Counted from the stretch's first letter, positions 54,770 to 64,000 are shown. The stretch is 64,000 bases of DNA from Coprobacter fastidiosus (GCF_030296935.1 NZ_AP028032.1:2604001-2668000), one strand, 5' to 3'. The notes: generated from the sequence alone by a model not told the origin. Numbers and translations: made by a program.

Positions 54770-55945
54770 TTACAACTTGTATCGATACATTTGAGAAACG
54801 ATTTGCTGATATTGGTTTTCTAATTGTAAATAATTTTGCATGCTCTCATACACCTGATTTGCTTCGATAAAATATTCTATCATCGAGAGCTGACCGTTTT
54901 CAAGGGCTTTGTTGAGTAAAGAGAGTGTTTTTTGGGATTGTAACAGTTTGTTGTATTCTTGCATAGAGACTTTTAAATTGGTCGCCTGATCATAGAGTTG
55001 TCGCAAAGTAGAAAGACTTTGCAGGCGGGTGTTTTCTATTTGCATTTGAGTATATCCGCTTAAAGCTTTTGCCTGTTTTATTTTGTTTCGGTTTTCAAAT
55101 AGCGGAATAGAAATACCGAACGATATGCCGTTATATTTGTCTGTGGGCTCCATTTCTCGTATGTAACCGATCTCGAATTTAGGAAACCATAGGGATTTGC
55201 TTAGCGAAATATTTTTTCGAGCTACTTTCAGTTCGTTTTCGAGTGAACGTAATTCAGGGTCAGCGGCTATGGCTTCTTGACTGTAAATTTCAAAATTTTC
55301 CGGAAAATCCACAGGGGAATAATCGGTTAGCTCTTCTCCGATCGGTAAATTTCCATTTAAAGTTTGTAATTCTTTAAGTTTATTATTCCGTTCGGTTTCT
55401 ATCAACCGCATTTGTGTTTTTATATTATAAAGTTCTAATTCTATTTTGTTGGTCTCCAAGATATTTGCATCACCGGTAGATAACCGTTTCTGATACAGGG
55501 CCGAGAGTTTCTGTACATTCTGAAGCCTGAGGCTCAGTAACTTTTGTTGTTGAAAGAGAGAAACCAGATCGAGACAGATTGTTTTTGCATTAAGCAACAC
55601 TTGCTGGCGGATGATCTGTTTTTGCTGATCATACAAGTCTGATTTTAGATCATAGAGCTGGTTTTTATGAACATATACCGATGGAAAGTCAAAACTCTGC
55701 GATACCGACAGCTCTCCGGTTTTTCCTATCGAGGCCGGTTTTCCCCATTTCCGTTCGTATGATACATTCGGGTCGGGCAGAGTGTTTTCTGTTGCTGCTT
55801 CCAGTTTTTTAGAAAGGGTCAGTTGTTCACTGGCTTGTAATTCTTTATTGTTTTTTTCGATAGATATGAGTATCGATTCGATGTTGTTCTGTGCCGCTAA
55901 ATTTCCGGCACAGAACAACAAGAAGACAATTATATAGAATTTCAT
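54770..55945 (-). CDS. TolC-family outer-membrane efflux protein
   Basis: A 391-residue outer-membrane channel. A signal peptide (about 1-19, ending LAAQ) precedes two long helical hairpins of the OEP/TolC type (about 20-200 and 215-390). Its start overlaps the stop of the RND gene by 4 nt (ATGA), so it is the third gene of the adaptor-pump-channel operon. It forms the outer-membrane exit of the metal efflux complex. Confidence 0.92.
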   Translation of the reverse strand: MKFYIIVFLLFCAGNLAAQNNIESILISIEKNNKELQASEQLTLSKKLEAATENTLPDPNVSYERKWGKPASIGKTGELSVSQSFDFPSVYVHKNQLYDLKSDLYDQQKQIIRQQVLLNAKTICLDLVSLFQQQKLLSLRLQNVQKLSALYQKRLSTGDANILETNKIELELYNIKTQMRLIETERNNKLKELQTLNGNLPIGEELTDYSPVDFPENFEIYSQEAIAADPELRSLENELKVARKNISLSKSLWFPKFEIGYIREMEPTDKYNGISFGISIPLFENRNKIKQAKALSGYTQMQIENTRLQSLSTLRQLYDQATNLKVSMQEYNKLLQSQKTLSLLNKALENGQLSMIEYFIEANQVYESMQNYLQLENQYQQIVSQMYRYKL

Positions 55946-58900
55946 AAGTCGCTTTTTTTATGGTTCATAATCTGATAAACAATGGGAACGATAAATGCGT
56001 TCAATAGGGTAGAGCTTAATAATCCGCCTAAAATTACTTTTGCCATCGGGCTTTGGATTTCGTTTCCCGGTAGATCTCCACCTATTGCCAACGGAATGAG
56101 AGCAAGAGCGGAAGACAGGGCTGTCATTAAGATTGGGTTAAGACGATCTAATGATCCGTGTATGATGGTATCTTTCAGATTATAGCCTTCGTTTTGAAGA
56201 TGGTTGTAGTGCGATACCAGCAGCATTCCGTTACGGGTAGCGATACCGAATAGCGAGATGAATCCGATAATTGCAGGAATACTTATTTCTCCGGATGTCA
56301 GTTTCAGCATGATAACTCCGCCGATCAAGGCTAAAGGGAGATTTAGCAAGATAATGCCTGATTGTTTTGCATTTCTGAATTCGTGATAGAGTAATAGGAA
56401 TATTACCAATACCGAAATCATTGACGTCAGTAATAACGTCCGGGATGCGGCTTGTTCGCTTTCGAACTGACCACCGTATTCAATATGATAATCTTCTGGT
56501 AGCTTTATTGTTGCATTTATCTTTTCTTGTATATCTTTTACGACCCCGTGCAAATCCCGGTCGGCAACATTTGCAGAAATTACGATTTTGCGTTTGACAT
56601 TCTCCCGGTTTATCGTATTCGGGCCGGATGAAGAAGAGATGTCTGCTACATAAGACAACGGTATTTTTGTCCCGTTTGCATCGATCATCAGATTTGCTAT
56701 TTTTTCGATTTTGTCCCGTTCGTCATCCCGGACCTTTACCGTAAGGTCGAATGACCGTCCGTTTTCGTATACTTGAGATACAACTTCCCCGGCTAATGCA
56801 ATATCGATGAATTCGGTAAATTCGGGCAGTGTGATGCCGTATTTGGCAAGCATGTCGCGTTTCGGATTAATTTTAAGTTGTGGGCGTTCGATTTGCTGTT
56901 CTACATTCAGATCGACGACTCCTTTGACATCTTTTATTGCCGCTTTTATTTGGTTGCCCAAAGAAAACATTTTGTTCAGATCATCACCGAACAGCTTGAT
57001 TGCGATTTTTGCTTGCGTTCCGGATAGCATGGCATCGATACGGTGAGATATCGGTTGCCCTATTTCTACGTTTACTCCGGGCAAACTTCCCAATTTCTCT
57101 CGGATGTCGGCAATCATTTCTTCATGAGAACGTTCTCCCCGTTCATAAGGAGCTTCTATTTCAGAAACGTTTACCCCTAAGGCATGTTCATCCAGTTCTG
57201 CACGTCCGGTTTTTCGGGCTACAGTTTTGATTTCGGGGACAGATAACAGTAATTGTTCTGCCCTCTGTCCGATTCGATCCGATTCTTCAAGAGAAATTCC
57301 CGGTAACGTACTGATATTTATGGTAAACGAACCTTCGTTGAACGGAGGTAGAAAACTTCGTCCTAATGTGAAGAATAGTGCCAAAGAAACGATGAATAAT
57401 CCGATAGTCGATCCTAAAACCGCTTTTTTGTGGTGTAAAGTCCACACTAAAGCACGTTCATATACCTGTTTCAGATTTCGAGCGACCCACGGTTCACGGG
57501 AGAGTTTTTTATCATTTTTCTTGTCGGTCAGCAGGTAACTGCAAAGTACCGGAGTCAGGGTAAGAGCTACTACTGTAGAAGCAAATAGAGCTATGATAAA
57601 TGAAATACCGAGAGGCATCAACATTCGTCCTTCCATACCGCTTAAAAAGAATAGGGGAACAAAGCTGACGATAATGATGAGTGTTGAGTTGAGTATCGGC
57701 ATACGTACTTCTTTGGATGCTTCGAAAATTACATCTATCGGACGTTTGCGTTCGTTTTCCGGTAACAGGCGGTTTTCTCGTAATCGTTTATATACATTTT
57801 CTACATCGACTATCGCATCATCGACCAGAGAGCCGATTGCAATTGCCATACCTCCCAGACTCATCGTGTTTATAGTAAGTCCCATAAAGTGAAGAGTCAG
57901 TATCGATACTAATAAGGAAAGGGGCAAGGCAACTAAAGATATAACGGTAGTCCTTAAATTCATTAAGAAAAAGAATAAAACGATTATGACGAAAACAGAA
58001 CCTTCGAACAGAGATTTTTGTATGTTATCGATCGAATTGTCGATAAAACGGGATTGCCGGAATACATCGGTGGAGATGTGAATATCTGCCGGCAAATTTT
58101 TTTGTAATTCTGCAACGGACTGATCTAGTTTTTCTGTCAGTTCGAGCGTACTGGTATTCGGTTGTTTGGTAACCGTGATCAATACGGCAGGTTCTCCTTT
58201 CTCCGAAGCCATACCGAGTTTGGGCGCTTTGTTTCCGATTTGAATGTCTGCAATGTCTTCAAGTAGAACCGGGATTCCGTTTATTGTCTTTACTACTGCT
58301 TTAGACAGCTCATCTATATGATTTGTTGAAACTATACCTCTGACGATATATTCGTTACTGAATTCGTATAATATACCACCATTTGCATTTTGATTCATAT
58401 TCCGGGTCGTGTTCATGACCTCGTTCAGTCCTATGCCGTAATGTTTCATGCGGGCCGGGTCGAGCAATATCTGGTATTCTTTGATTTCACCTCCGATAAC
58501 TGTTACTTGGGCGACACCACCAGTGGAGAGAAGTCTTGGTCTGATTACCCAGTCGGCCAAAGTACGTAAATCCTGTAAAGACGTAGAATCGGATGTAATG
58601 CCGAGTATCATGACTTCTCCCAATATAGAAGATTGCGGTCCGAGAGTAGGAGTCCCGACATTTGCCGGTAAGCTTTCACTCATTACTGCCAATTTTTCGG
58701 AAGTAATCTGGCGAGCTCGATATATGTCCGTGCCCCAGTTGAATTCTACCCATACGACAGAGAACCCTGTCGTGGAGGAGGAGCGCACGCGGCGTACGTC
58801 TGTAGCCCCGTTAACAGCCGTTTCTACCGGAAAAGTAACGAGGCGTTCTACTTCTTCAGGGGCCATGCCCGGAGCTTCGGTCATAATTACGACCGTAGGG

Positions 58901-59031
58901 GCATTCAGGTCGGGAAATACATCCACTTCCATTTTCATGGCAGTATAACTGCCGGTAAAAAATAAAAGTATGGCTGCAAAAAGTATTAATAACCTGTTAT
59001 GCAGCGAATAACTGATAATTTTATTTAGCAT
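55942..59031 (-). CDS. CusA/CzcA-family heavy-metal RND efflux pump
   Basis: A 1029-residue inner-membrane RND transporter with 12 helices and two large periplasmic loops. GSLVDDAIVDVENVYKR in helix 4 holds the acidic residues of the proton relay, and the LPGISLEESDRIGQRAE and TGRAELDEHALG segments of the first large loop belong to the heavy-metal-efflux (HME) branch. A GINT-like IPLAIGGDLPGNEIQSPM block follows in the second half. Metal identity (Cu/Ag or Zn/Co/Cd) cannot be set from these motifs. It is downstream of the adaptor gene by 15 nt and coupled to the TolC gene. Confidence 0.95.
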   Translation of the reverse strand: MLNKIISYSLHNRLLILFAAILLFFTGSYTAMKMEVDVFPDLNAPTVVIMTEAPGMAPEEVERLVTFPVETAVNGATDVRRVRSSSTTGFSVVWVEFNWGTDIYRARQITSEKLAVMSESLPANVGTPTLGPQSSILGEVMILGITSDSTSLQDLRTLADWVIRPRLLSTGGVAQVTVIGGEIKEYQILLDPARMKHYGIGLNEVMNTTRNMNQNANGGILYEFSNEYIVRGIVSTNHIDELSKAVVKTINGIPVLLEDIADIQIGNKAPKLGMASEKGEPAVLITVTKQPNTSTLELTEKLDQSVAELQKNLPADIHISTDVFRQSRFIDNSIDNIQKSLFEGSVFVIIVLFFFLMNLRTTVISLVALPLSLLVSILTLHFMGLTINTMSLGGMAIAIGSLVDDAIVDVENVYKRLRENRLLPENERKRPIDVIFEASKEVRMPILNSTLIIIVSFVPLFFLSGMEGRMLMPLGISFIIALFASTVVALTLTPVLCSYLLTDKKNDKKLSREPWVARNLKQVYERALVWTLHHKKAVLGSTIGLFIVSLALFFTLGRSFLPPFNEGSFTINISTLPGISLEESDRIGQRAEQLLLSVPEIKTVARKTGRAELDEHALGVNVSEIEAPYERGERSHEEMIADIREKLGSLPGVNVEIGQPISHRIDAMLSGTQAKIAIKLFGDDLNKMFSLGNQIKAAIKDVKGVVDLNVEQQIERPQLKINPKRDMLAKYGITLPEFTEFIDIALAGEVVSQVYENGRSFDLTVKVRDDERDKIEKIANLMIDANGTKIPLSYVADISSSSGPNTINRENVKRKIVISANVADRDLHGVVKDIQEKINATIKLPEDYHIEYGGQFESEQAASRTLLLTSMISVLVIFLLLYHEFRNAKQSGIILLNLPLALIGGVIMLKLTSGEISIPAIIGFISLFGIATRNGMLLVSHYNHLQNEGYNLKDTIIHGSLDRLNPILMTALSSALALIPLAIGGDLPGNEIQSPMAKVILGGLLSSTLLNAFIVPIVYQIMNHKKSDL

Positions 59032-59046
59032 AATCTGTTCCTCTTG

Positions 59047-60198
59047 TTAATGGCTGTGAGAATGACCTTCGGGAATAATGCTGCTGTTTGCCGCAAGTTT
59101 TACTTGGTAAGCGCCTTTGGTTACGACACGGTCTCCGGGTTTTATTCCTGAAAGGATTTGTACTTCTTTCCCGTCATTGACTCCGAGAGTAACTTCTTGT
59201 TTTTTGTATCCTTCTTTATCGAGTTGGAGATATACGAAATAACTTCCTTGCTCTTCGGTGAGGGCTGTTACCGGAACAGTTATTACATTATTTATATTTC
59301 CGGATAAAAGAAAGACTTCGACATAAGATCCGGGTATAATGTCTCCCTTATTGTCGAATTCGAATATGACCGGAAGATAAAAAGACCCGTTGTCGGAGGA
59401 GCGTCCGTATGATTTTAATTTTCCATTGAGGCTTTCTAATGTATAGACTTTGTCATCATACGGAGTTTTAAAATGGGCGGAGGTTAGTGTCGGAAGGAAT
59501 TGATAATATCGTTCTGAAACTTCGGCCTTCAACATTAACCGGCGATTTTGAGAAATGTTTAGTAACGGTTGACCGATTTCGACATAATCTCCGTCATTAA
59601 CCAGCCTACTTTTGATGAATCCGTTCATCGGAGATGTAATTGCAATGCCGTTGTTCCCCTGATGTCCGGCTGTGGCTTTCCATGCGACACGAGCCGTTTC
59701 ATAACTACTCAATGCTTGATTATATTCTTTTTCGGATATGATCTTATCTCGATAAAGAATTGCCGCACGTTCATATTCTTTTTGAGCGGTTCGGTAAGTT
59801 ATTTCAGCTTTTTCCGCCGGATCTCCGTCCTGTATGTTCTGGGCTGAAATAGAAAGCAATATTGTTCCTTTATTTACGGCAGACCCCTCGGTAAGGGATA
59901 CTTTTCCGAAAGCAACTATTCCCGAAGAAGTTGCTGCAATAGTCATATCGTCTCCTTGTGCAGCAAGAACTTGTCCGGATGTTTTAATGACATTTCGGAA
60001 AGTTTTGGGCTGTATTTCCGATATGACTATACCTGCTGCTTGAGCTTTTTCTTCGGTAAAAATTATTTCGTCTTCATGTTTGTGATCAGTATCGACTTCG
60101 TTTTGTTGATGTTCGTGATCGACATCTTTGGGGGTATTGTTATTGCATCCGGCAAAAAAATAAGCCGAGGCAATAATACATATTATAATATGTTTCAT
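59047..60198 (-). CDS. RND efflux periplasmic adaptor lipoprotein (CusB/CzcB-like)
   Basis: A 383-residue membrane-fusion protein. A lipoprotein signal ends at Cys18 (FFAGC). The mature N-terminus is His-rich (DHEHQQNEVDTDHKHEDE) and the C-terminus ends GHSHSH, both possible metal ligands. Between them are the lipoyl-like VLAAQGDDMTIAA segment, a helical hairpin (about 130-170) and beta-barrel parts ending with KPGDRVVTKGAYQVK. It links the RND pump to the outer-membrane channel and probably delivers metal. It is the first gene of the three-gene pump set, with the small Cys/His-rich gene upstream. Confidence 0.93.
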   Translation of the reverse strand: MKHIIICIIASAYFFAGCNNNTPKDVDHEHQQNEVDTDHKHEDEIIFTEEKAQAAGIVISEIQPKTFRNVIKTSGQVLAAQGDDMTIAATSSGIVAFGKVSLTEGSAVNKGTILLSISAQNIQDGDPAEKAEITYRTAQKEYERAAILYRDKIISEKEYNQALSSYETARVAWKATAGHQGNNGIAITSPMNGFIKSRLVNDGDYVEIGQPLLNISQNRRLMLKAEVSERYYQFLPTLTSAHFKTPYDDKVYTLESLNGKLKSYGRSSDNGSFYLPVIFEFDNKGDIIPGSYVEVFLLSGNINNVITVPVTALTEEQGSYFVYLQLDKEGYKKQEVTLGVNDGKEVQILSGIKPGDRVVTKGAYQVKLAANSSIIPEGHSHSH

Positions 60199-60307
60199 TG
60201 AAAATTTGTTTTTAATCTGATAATATTTCGTGACGGACTACTCGTTACTTATCGTACACAATAAAATCTCGACACGATAAAATTGAAAATTGTCGTTTTA
60301 TATATAA

Positions 60308-60694
60308 TCAGATTAAATGGGGTGGAGCTCGTAATCCGGAAGAGAGGCCTTTGTATTCAGAAATGCAAAAGTCTTTATGAGGAATAGGCAACGTTGTACA
60401 TTCCGTTTCGTCCGGTCTGAAATCGAAAGAAGTGATTGTTGCGGGAAGTGCAATGAAAATATTTGACTGGAGGTCAGGATTTCCGGTAGAAGTCCGGTAA
60501 GCGGCAAAACGCGCAAGGCAGTCAGTTTCACAGTCAGGCCGGTGTGTAATATCCCGATTTTGTCCGTTTTCGGGAATTTCGGATAATTGCAAGCATATTC
60601 TACCGTCGATATGGTGGTGATGAGGCACAATTGTAACGAGCAACATGCAGCATGCCGCTAACCAAAGAAAAGGTAGAAGTACTTTTTTTTTCAT
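60308..60694 (-). CDS. Small His/Cys-containing protein at the head of the efflux operon (DUF6769-like)
   Basis: A 128-residue exported protein. Start at ATG 60694 (MKKKVLLPFLWLAACCMLLV); the frame runs further up but that part lacks a signal. After the hydrophobic N-terminus comes VPHHHHIDGRICL, then DCETDCLARF with a CxxxC pair, and the C-terminal LRAPPHLI. The HHHH...C, CxxxC and RAPP features are shared by small Bacteroidetes proteins near metal efflux genes. A perfect TACCTTTG promoter box lies 34 nt upstream. A role in metal sensing or binding is inferred. Confidence 0.72.
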   Translation of the reverse strand: MKKKVLLPFLWLAACCMLLVTIVPHHHHIDGRICLQLSEIPENGQNRDITHRPDCETDCLARFAAYRTSTGNPDLQSNIFIALPATITSFDFRPDETECTTLPIPHKDFCISEYKGLSSGLRAPPHLI

Positions 60695-60727
60695 TAAAAT
60701 AGTTCCTGTGCAATTGCTCTTTGTGTA

Positions 60728-60735
60728 CAAAGGTA
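60728..60735 (-). promoter_or_regulatory. -7 box of the metal-efflux operon
   Basis: Minus-strand TACCTTTG, exact to consensus, 34 nt before the start at 60694. The -33 box is weak. Confidence 0.5.
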
Positions 60736-60742
60736 GTAACAA

Positions 60743-61308
60743 AAGATCGGATTAGGAAAATGGATACTCGTGTTTTTTTATTTTTAACAAGAATGTTTGA
60801 TCCATTCGGGTCAAGAACTTTTGTCGGTGTTCGTGTCTGCATTTTTTGTAAGTAAAGTAGCTTATAATTAAATATTTATTTTGTTACAAGATGCAGAAAT
60901 TCGTTATCTGAAAATTTTTTATGGTAAGAAAAACACTAATTTAAAGTTTATATTTGAAAATAATCCTATATAAGCTTGCTGACAAAAAAAACGCATAATT
61001 TTTTTCTTTGAAAATAATGTACTACATTTGACCCACAAAAGTTGCTTTAATAGCGGTATTCTTTGGAAAATTTGGAAAAATGCCATGTAAAACAATATCC
61101 TGCCTGAGGTTCCGTTGTTTTATAAAATAGGTGTTGTTTCGAGGCTGCCGATATTGCAAATATGAAAAAACGGTTTTTTATTGCGGAATTTGAAGAACAC
61201 GGAAGATTAAAAGCTCTTTAAATAGCGTTATAGGAACTCAAAATAATAAAGAAAATAAATTATCAAACTATTTTAATTTAACAGTCAACCACTTAGAATT
61301 TTTTTATT
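60743..61308. other. Intergenic region upstream of exbB
   Basis: A 566-bp gap with no gene that I can support. A -7-like TACATTTG lies at 61023-61030, so the exbB transcript would have a leader of about 280 nt. A hairpin-like GAAAAAACGG / TTTTTTAT region is near 61160-61180. I see no Rfam-type motif I recognise. Confidence 0.4.
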
Positions 61309-62139
61309 ATGGAAACTAAAAAAACTGAAACTAAAGCTAAAGCTAAAAAGAAAACATTTCGTGGCATTGAGTCTGCATTTCTTGTGATTGTAGCATGCTT
61401 TATTATTGCTTTGTGTATTTTCCATTTCATCTTGGGAAATCCTGCAAACTTTATGGATAATGATCCTACAGGACACCCTCTGCCTGGAAATATGTTGGGT
61501 ACTATCTATAAAGGAGGTGTAATCGTACCTGTCCTTCAAACTTTGTTACTTACCGTATTGGTATTAAGTGTTGAACGTGCATTTGCTCTTATGAAAGCTA
61601 AAGGTAAAGGAAGCACGACTAAATTTGTTGAAAACATTAAAGCTGCTTTGGCAGACGGTGATATTCAAAAAGCTCAAGCTATTTGCGACAAACAGCAAGG
61701 TTCTGTAGCAAGTGTTGTTACTTCAGTATTGAAAAAATATGCTGAAATGGAAGCTAATGATACTTTGACTAAAGAACAAAAACTTACTTATATCCAAAAA
61801 GAAGTTGAAGAAGCTACCGCCCTTGAATTACCGACATTGGAACAAAATCTTTCGGTTGTGGCTACAATGACAACATTGGGTACGTTGACCGGACTTCTCG
61901 GAACTGTGTTAGGTATGATCAAGGCGTTCGCCGCTTTGGCAAATGCTGGTGCTCCCGACTCAATCGCTCTGTCAACCGGTATTTCTGAAGCACTTGTAAA
62001 TACTGCTTTCGGTATCGGTACTGGTGCGTTAGCCGTTATTTCATATAACTTCTTTACCAGCAAAATCGATAAAATTACCTATGCTATTGATGAAGTAGGT
62101 TTCTCTATCGTACAAACTTATGCAGCAACTCACAAATAA
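61309..62139 (+). CDS. exbB: MotA/TolQ/ExbB proton-channel family protein
   Basis: A 276-residue inner-membrane protein. An Lys-rich cytoplasmic start (KKTETKAKAKKK) precedes the first helix (about 25-45); a second helix (about 67-85) and the typical C-terminal pair, with LSVVATMTTLGTLTGLLGTVLGMIKAF and TGISEALVNTAFGIGTGALAVISYNFF, complete the channel part. It forms, with ExbD, the proton-driven motor that energises TonB. It heads exbB-exbD-exbD-tonB. Confidence 0.95.
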   Translation: METKKTETKAKAKKKTFRGIESAFLVIVACFIIALCIFHFILGNPANFMDNDPTGHPLPGNMLGTIYKGGVIVPVLQTLLLTVLVLSVERAFALMKAKGKGSTTKFVENIKAALADGDIQKAQAICDKQQGSVASVVTSVLKKYAEMEANDTLTKEQKLTYIQKEVEEATALELPTLEQNLSVVATMTTLGTLTGLLGTVLGMIKAFAALANAGAPDSIALSTGISEALVNTAFGIGTGALAVISYNFFTSKIDKITYAIDEVGFSIVQTYAATHK

Positions 62140-62158
62140 TTAAAGACCTGTTGAGATT

Positions 62159-62776
62159 ATGCCAAAAATAAAAGTAAAAAGGAAAAGCACGTTCATCGAC
62201 ATGACGGCGATGAGTGACGTGACTGTACTTTTGCTTACGTTTTTTATGTTGACTTCTACTTTCGTACAGAAAGAACCTGTGCAAGTAGCGACTCCGGCAT
62301 CTGTTTCGGAAATTAAGATCCCCGAAACAAATATATTGCAGATTCTGGTAGATCCGAAAGGTAAAATCTTTATGAGTCTGGATAATCAGGATAATCGGGT
62401 CGATGTATTGCAAAATGTAGGCAGAGAATACGGTATTGAGTTTACTCCTGAAGAGATCAATAAATTTAAACTGATGAATTCTTTCGGAGTTCCTCTTGCC
62501 CAGATGAAGTCTTTTTTAGCTCTTCCGACGGACAGGCAGGACGCTATCTTGAAAGATTACGGGATTCCTATCGATACGACGGCCAATCCTTCTAACGAGT
62601 TTAAAGCTTGGGTTAAAACGGCAAGGAATGTAAACGGAGATTTGAGAATTGCAATTAAGGCGGACAGAACGACTCCTTATTCCAGAATAAAAGAGATTAT
62701 GTCATCTTTACAGGATATTAGGGAGAATCGTTATAATCTGATTACTACGCTTAAGAGTATTCCCGCAGATAATTAA
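62159..62776 (+). CDS. exbD: ExbD/TolR-family protein (first copy)
   Basis: A 205-residue bitopic protein with one membrane helix near residues 15-38, whose DMTAMSDVTVLLLTFFML includes the conserved proton-carrying Asp. The periplasmic part is longer than in E. coli ExbD, with an insertion of about 60 residues (EFTPEEINKFKLMNSFGVP). It begins 19 nt after exbB. It provides the periplasmic arm of the motor. Confidence 0.93.
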   Translation: MPKIKVKRKSTFIDMTAMSDVTVLLLTFFMLTSTFVQKEPVQVATPASVSEIKIPETNILQILVDPKGKIFMSLDNQDNRVDVLQNVGREYGIEFTPEEINKFKLMNSFGVPLAQMKSFLALPTDRQDAILKDYGIPIDTTANPSNEFKAWVKTARNVNGDLRIAIKADRTTPYSRIKEIMSSLQDIRENRYNLITTLKSIPADN

Positions 62777-62800
62777 TAACAGTCATAAAGGAAAAATATT

Positions 62801-63469
62801 ATGGCAGAAGTACAACAAAAAGATAACGGGGGAGGCAAAGGTAAGCAGAAGAAGATGACGATTCGCGTGGACTTCACTCCTATGGTGGACATGAATATGC
62901 TTTTGATCACATTTTTCATGCTTTGTACATCATTGAGTAAGCCGCAGACGATGGAAATCAGTATGCCTTCCAATGATAAGTCTATTACAGAAGAAGACCA
63001 GACGAAAGTTAAAGCATCTCGTGCTATTACGTTGATTTTGGGAGGAGATGACCGAGTATTTTATTATACCGGTGAGCCTAATTATGAGGATTACACCTCA
63101 TTGAAAGAAACTACGTATGAAGCCGATGGTCTGAGAGCTATGTTGATGGGACGTAATGCAGATATCGTTGCCAAAATAAAAGCTTTGAAAGCTGAAAAGT
63201 TGGAAAAGAAATTTTCAGATGAAGAGTATAATGAAAGGGCGATGAAGATCAAGGATGTAAATACTGCTCCCGTAGTAATGATAAAGGCAACAGATGATGC
63301 GACTTATGAGAATCTTGTAGATGCTCTTGATGAGATGCAGATTTGCAGCATCAGTAAGTATGCGATTGTTGATATAACCGAAGGTGATGAGTTTTTGTTG
63401 GATAACCTTGAACAGAAAGGAAAACTGACGGAAAATATCGATCGGGATCAAATTAAGAAAACTAATTAG
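62801..63469 (+). CDS. exbD: ExbD/TolR-family protein (second copy)
   Basis: A 222-residue protein with VDFTPMVDMNMLLITFFML (membrane helix with the conserved Asp) following a Lys/Gly-rich cytoplasmic start. It differs in sequence from the first ExbD, so the motor may be a heterodimer as in other Bacteroidetes. Its periplasmic domain carries EEYNERAMKIKD and ends in a charged tail. It lies 24 nt after the first exbD and 23 nt before tonB. Confidence 0.92.
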   Translation: MAEVQQKDNGGGKGKQKKMTIRVDFTPMVDMNMLLITFFMLCTSLSKPQTMEISMPSNDKSITEEDQTKVKASRAITLILGGDDRVFYYTGEPNYEDYTSLKETTYEADGLRAMLMGRNADIVAKIKALKAEKLEKKFSDEEYNERAMKIKDVNTAPVVMIKATDDATYENLVDALDEMQICSISKYAIVDITEGDEFLLDNLEQKGKLTENIDRDQIKKTN

Positions 63470-63492
63470 TACTCATTTAAAAAAGAAGAAAA

Positions 63493-64000
63493 ATGGCAAA
63501 AATAGATTTAACTTCGAAAGAATGGTGCGATTTGGTTTTTGAAGGACGTAATAAGAGCTATGGAGCATACGATTTGCGTATGACTTCTTCGAAACGACAT
63601 AATGTTGCAATGCTTATTATATTGATTGTAGCAGTTGTAGGTTTCTCGCTCCCTTCTTTGATTCGTATTATGACTCCTGAAAAAGTAGAAGATTTTACAG
63701 TTACAGAAGTAACACAGTTGTCAGATCTTCCTAAGGCAGAAGTCAAGAAAAACGAAGAATTGAAGCCGATGGCTCCGACGACTCCTCCTCCTCCTTTGAA
63801 GAGCTCTATCAAATTTACGGCTCCGGTCATAAAAGATGATAGTGAGGTTTCCGATGAAGAAGATATCAAATCGCAGGATGAATTGGCTGCTAACAGTAAG
63901 ATCGCTATTTCTATCGCCGATGTAAAAGGTAATGATGAGATCAACGGACAGGATATTGCGGATTTCAAGGAATTCGTTCAGCCTGAAGCTCCGGTAGAAG
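63493..64000 (+). CDS. tonB: TonB-like energy transducer, N-terminal part (3' end outside window)
   Basis: The first 169 residues of a TonB protein. The start MAKIDLTSKEWCDLVFEGRNKSYGAYDLR is the conserved Bacteroidetes TonB head, followed by a membrane helix (about 38-60) and a proline-rich linker (PTTPPPPLKS). The C-terminal TonB domain lies past the window edge. It transmits proton energy from ExbB-ExbD to receptors such as SusC-type porins or the receptor at 39238-41454. Confidence 0.93.
   Translation, partial: MAKIDLTSKEWCDLVFEGRNKSYGAYDLRMTSSKRHNVAMLIILIVAVVGFSLPSLIRIMTPEKVEDFTVTEVTQLSDLPKAEVKKNEELKPMAPTTPPPPLKSSIKFTAPVIKDDSEVSDEEDIKSQDELAANSKIAISIADVKGNDEINGQDIADFKEFVQPEAPVE

Overview
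The window looks like a piece of a Bacteroidales chromosome, most likely from a gut-type member of the Bacteroidaceae/Barnesiellaceae/Porphyromonadaceae group; I cannot fix the genus from sequence alone. The evidence is a SusD homologue, secreted hydrolases with type IX secretion C-terminal tails, a fused MurF-alanine racemase, fimbrillin-like lipoproteins, CdaA next to FolP, an ExbB-ExbD-ExbD-TonB operon, near absence of Shine-Dalgarno sequences, and several promoters of the Bacteroidetes TTTG-N19-TAnnTTTG type.

Positions 1-9640 are the distal end of a polysaccharide/glycoprotein utilisation locus. It holds the 3' end of a susD gene, a 1450-residue GH85 endo-beta-N-acetylglucosaminidase, a CotH-kinase-like protein and a SusB-type GH97 alpha-glucosidase. 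The GH85 and CotH proteins share a nearly duplicated module of about 200 residues just before their sorting tails. After an orphan lipoprotein come a GSCFA protein and murF-alr (10.8-14.2 kb). Next is an accessory pair at 14.46-17.2 kb: a surface lipoprotein with a fimbrillin-like N-terminus joined to an IdeS/Mac-type cysteine protease, followed by a fimbrillin-family lipoprotein.

The middle of the window is mostly core metabolism. A minus-strand cluster holds mtaB, a LpxL-type acyltransferase and a GT2 glycosyltransferase. It is followed by an acyl-CoA ligase, a 66-residue lipoprotein, a DUF4932 metallopeptidase-like protein, glyS-lemA-FKBP, parC-DUF3316-S41 peptidase, tRNA-Leu, a GT90 glycosyltransferase, VanZ, an SNF symporter, folP-cdaA, a metal-linked trio (HYC_CC_PP-type protein, TonB-dependent receptor, HMA protein), alaS, an M23 peptidase, a MerR regulator, purB and three identical tRNA-Val genes.

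The right end carries a GH95 fucosidase, an orphan phoU, a three-gene creD operon with a matching inverted repeat upstream of its first and last genes, a complete heavy-metal RND efflux operon with a small His/Cys-rich leader gene, and exbB-exbD-exbD-tonB, truncated in tonB by the window edge.

A non-coding repeat family with inverted ends (GAGTCTGTTTAAATTTT ... AAAATTTAGACAGGCTC, about 120-176 bp) lies in at least six intergenic regions or positions (10.28, 10.58, 32.56, 34.67, 44.69 and 48.37 kb), with degenerate pieces near 32.85 and 34.2 kb. It has no transposase and looks like a MITE-type element. No rRNA, CRISPR array, prophage or intact insertion sequence was seen. The most interesting items are the fimbrillin-IdeS fusion, the recently duplicated module in the GH85/CotH pair, the dispersed repeat family, and the putative operator pair of the creD operon.
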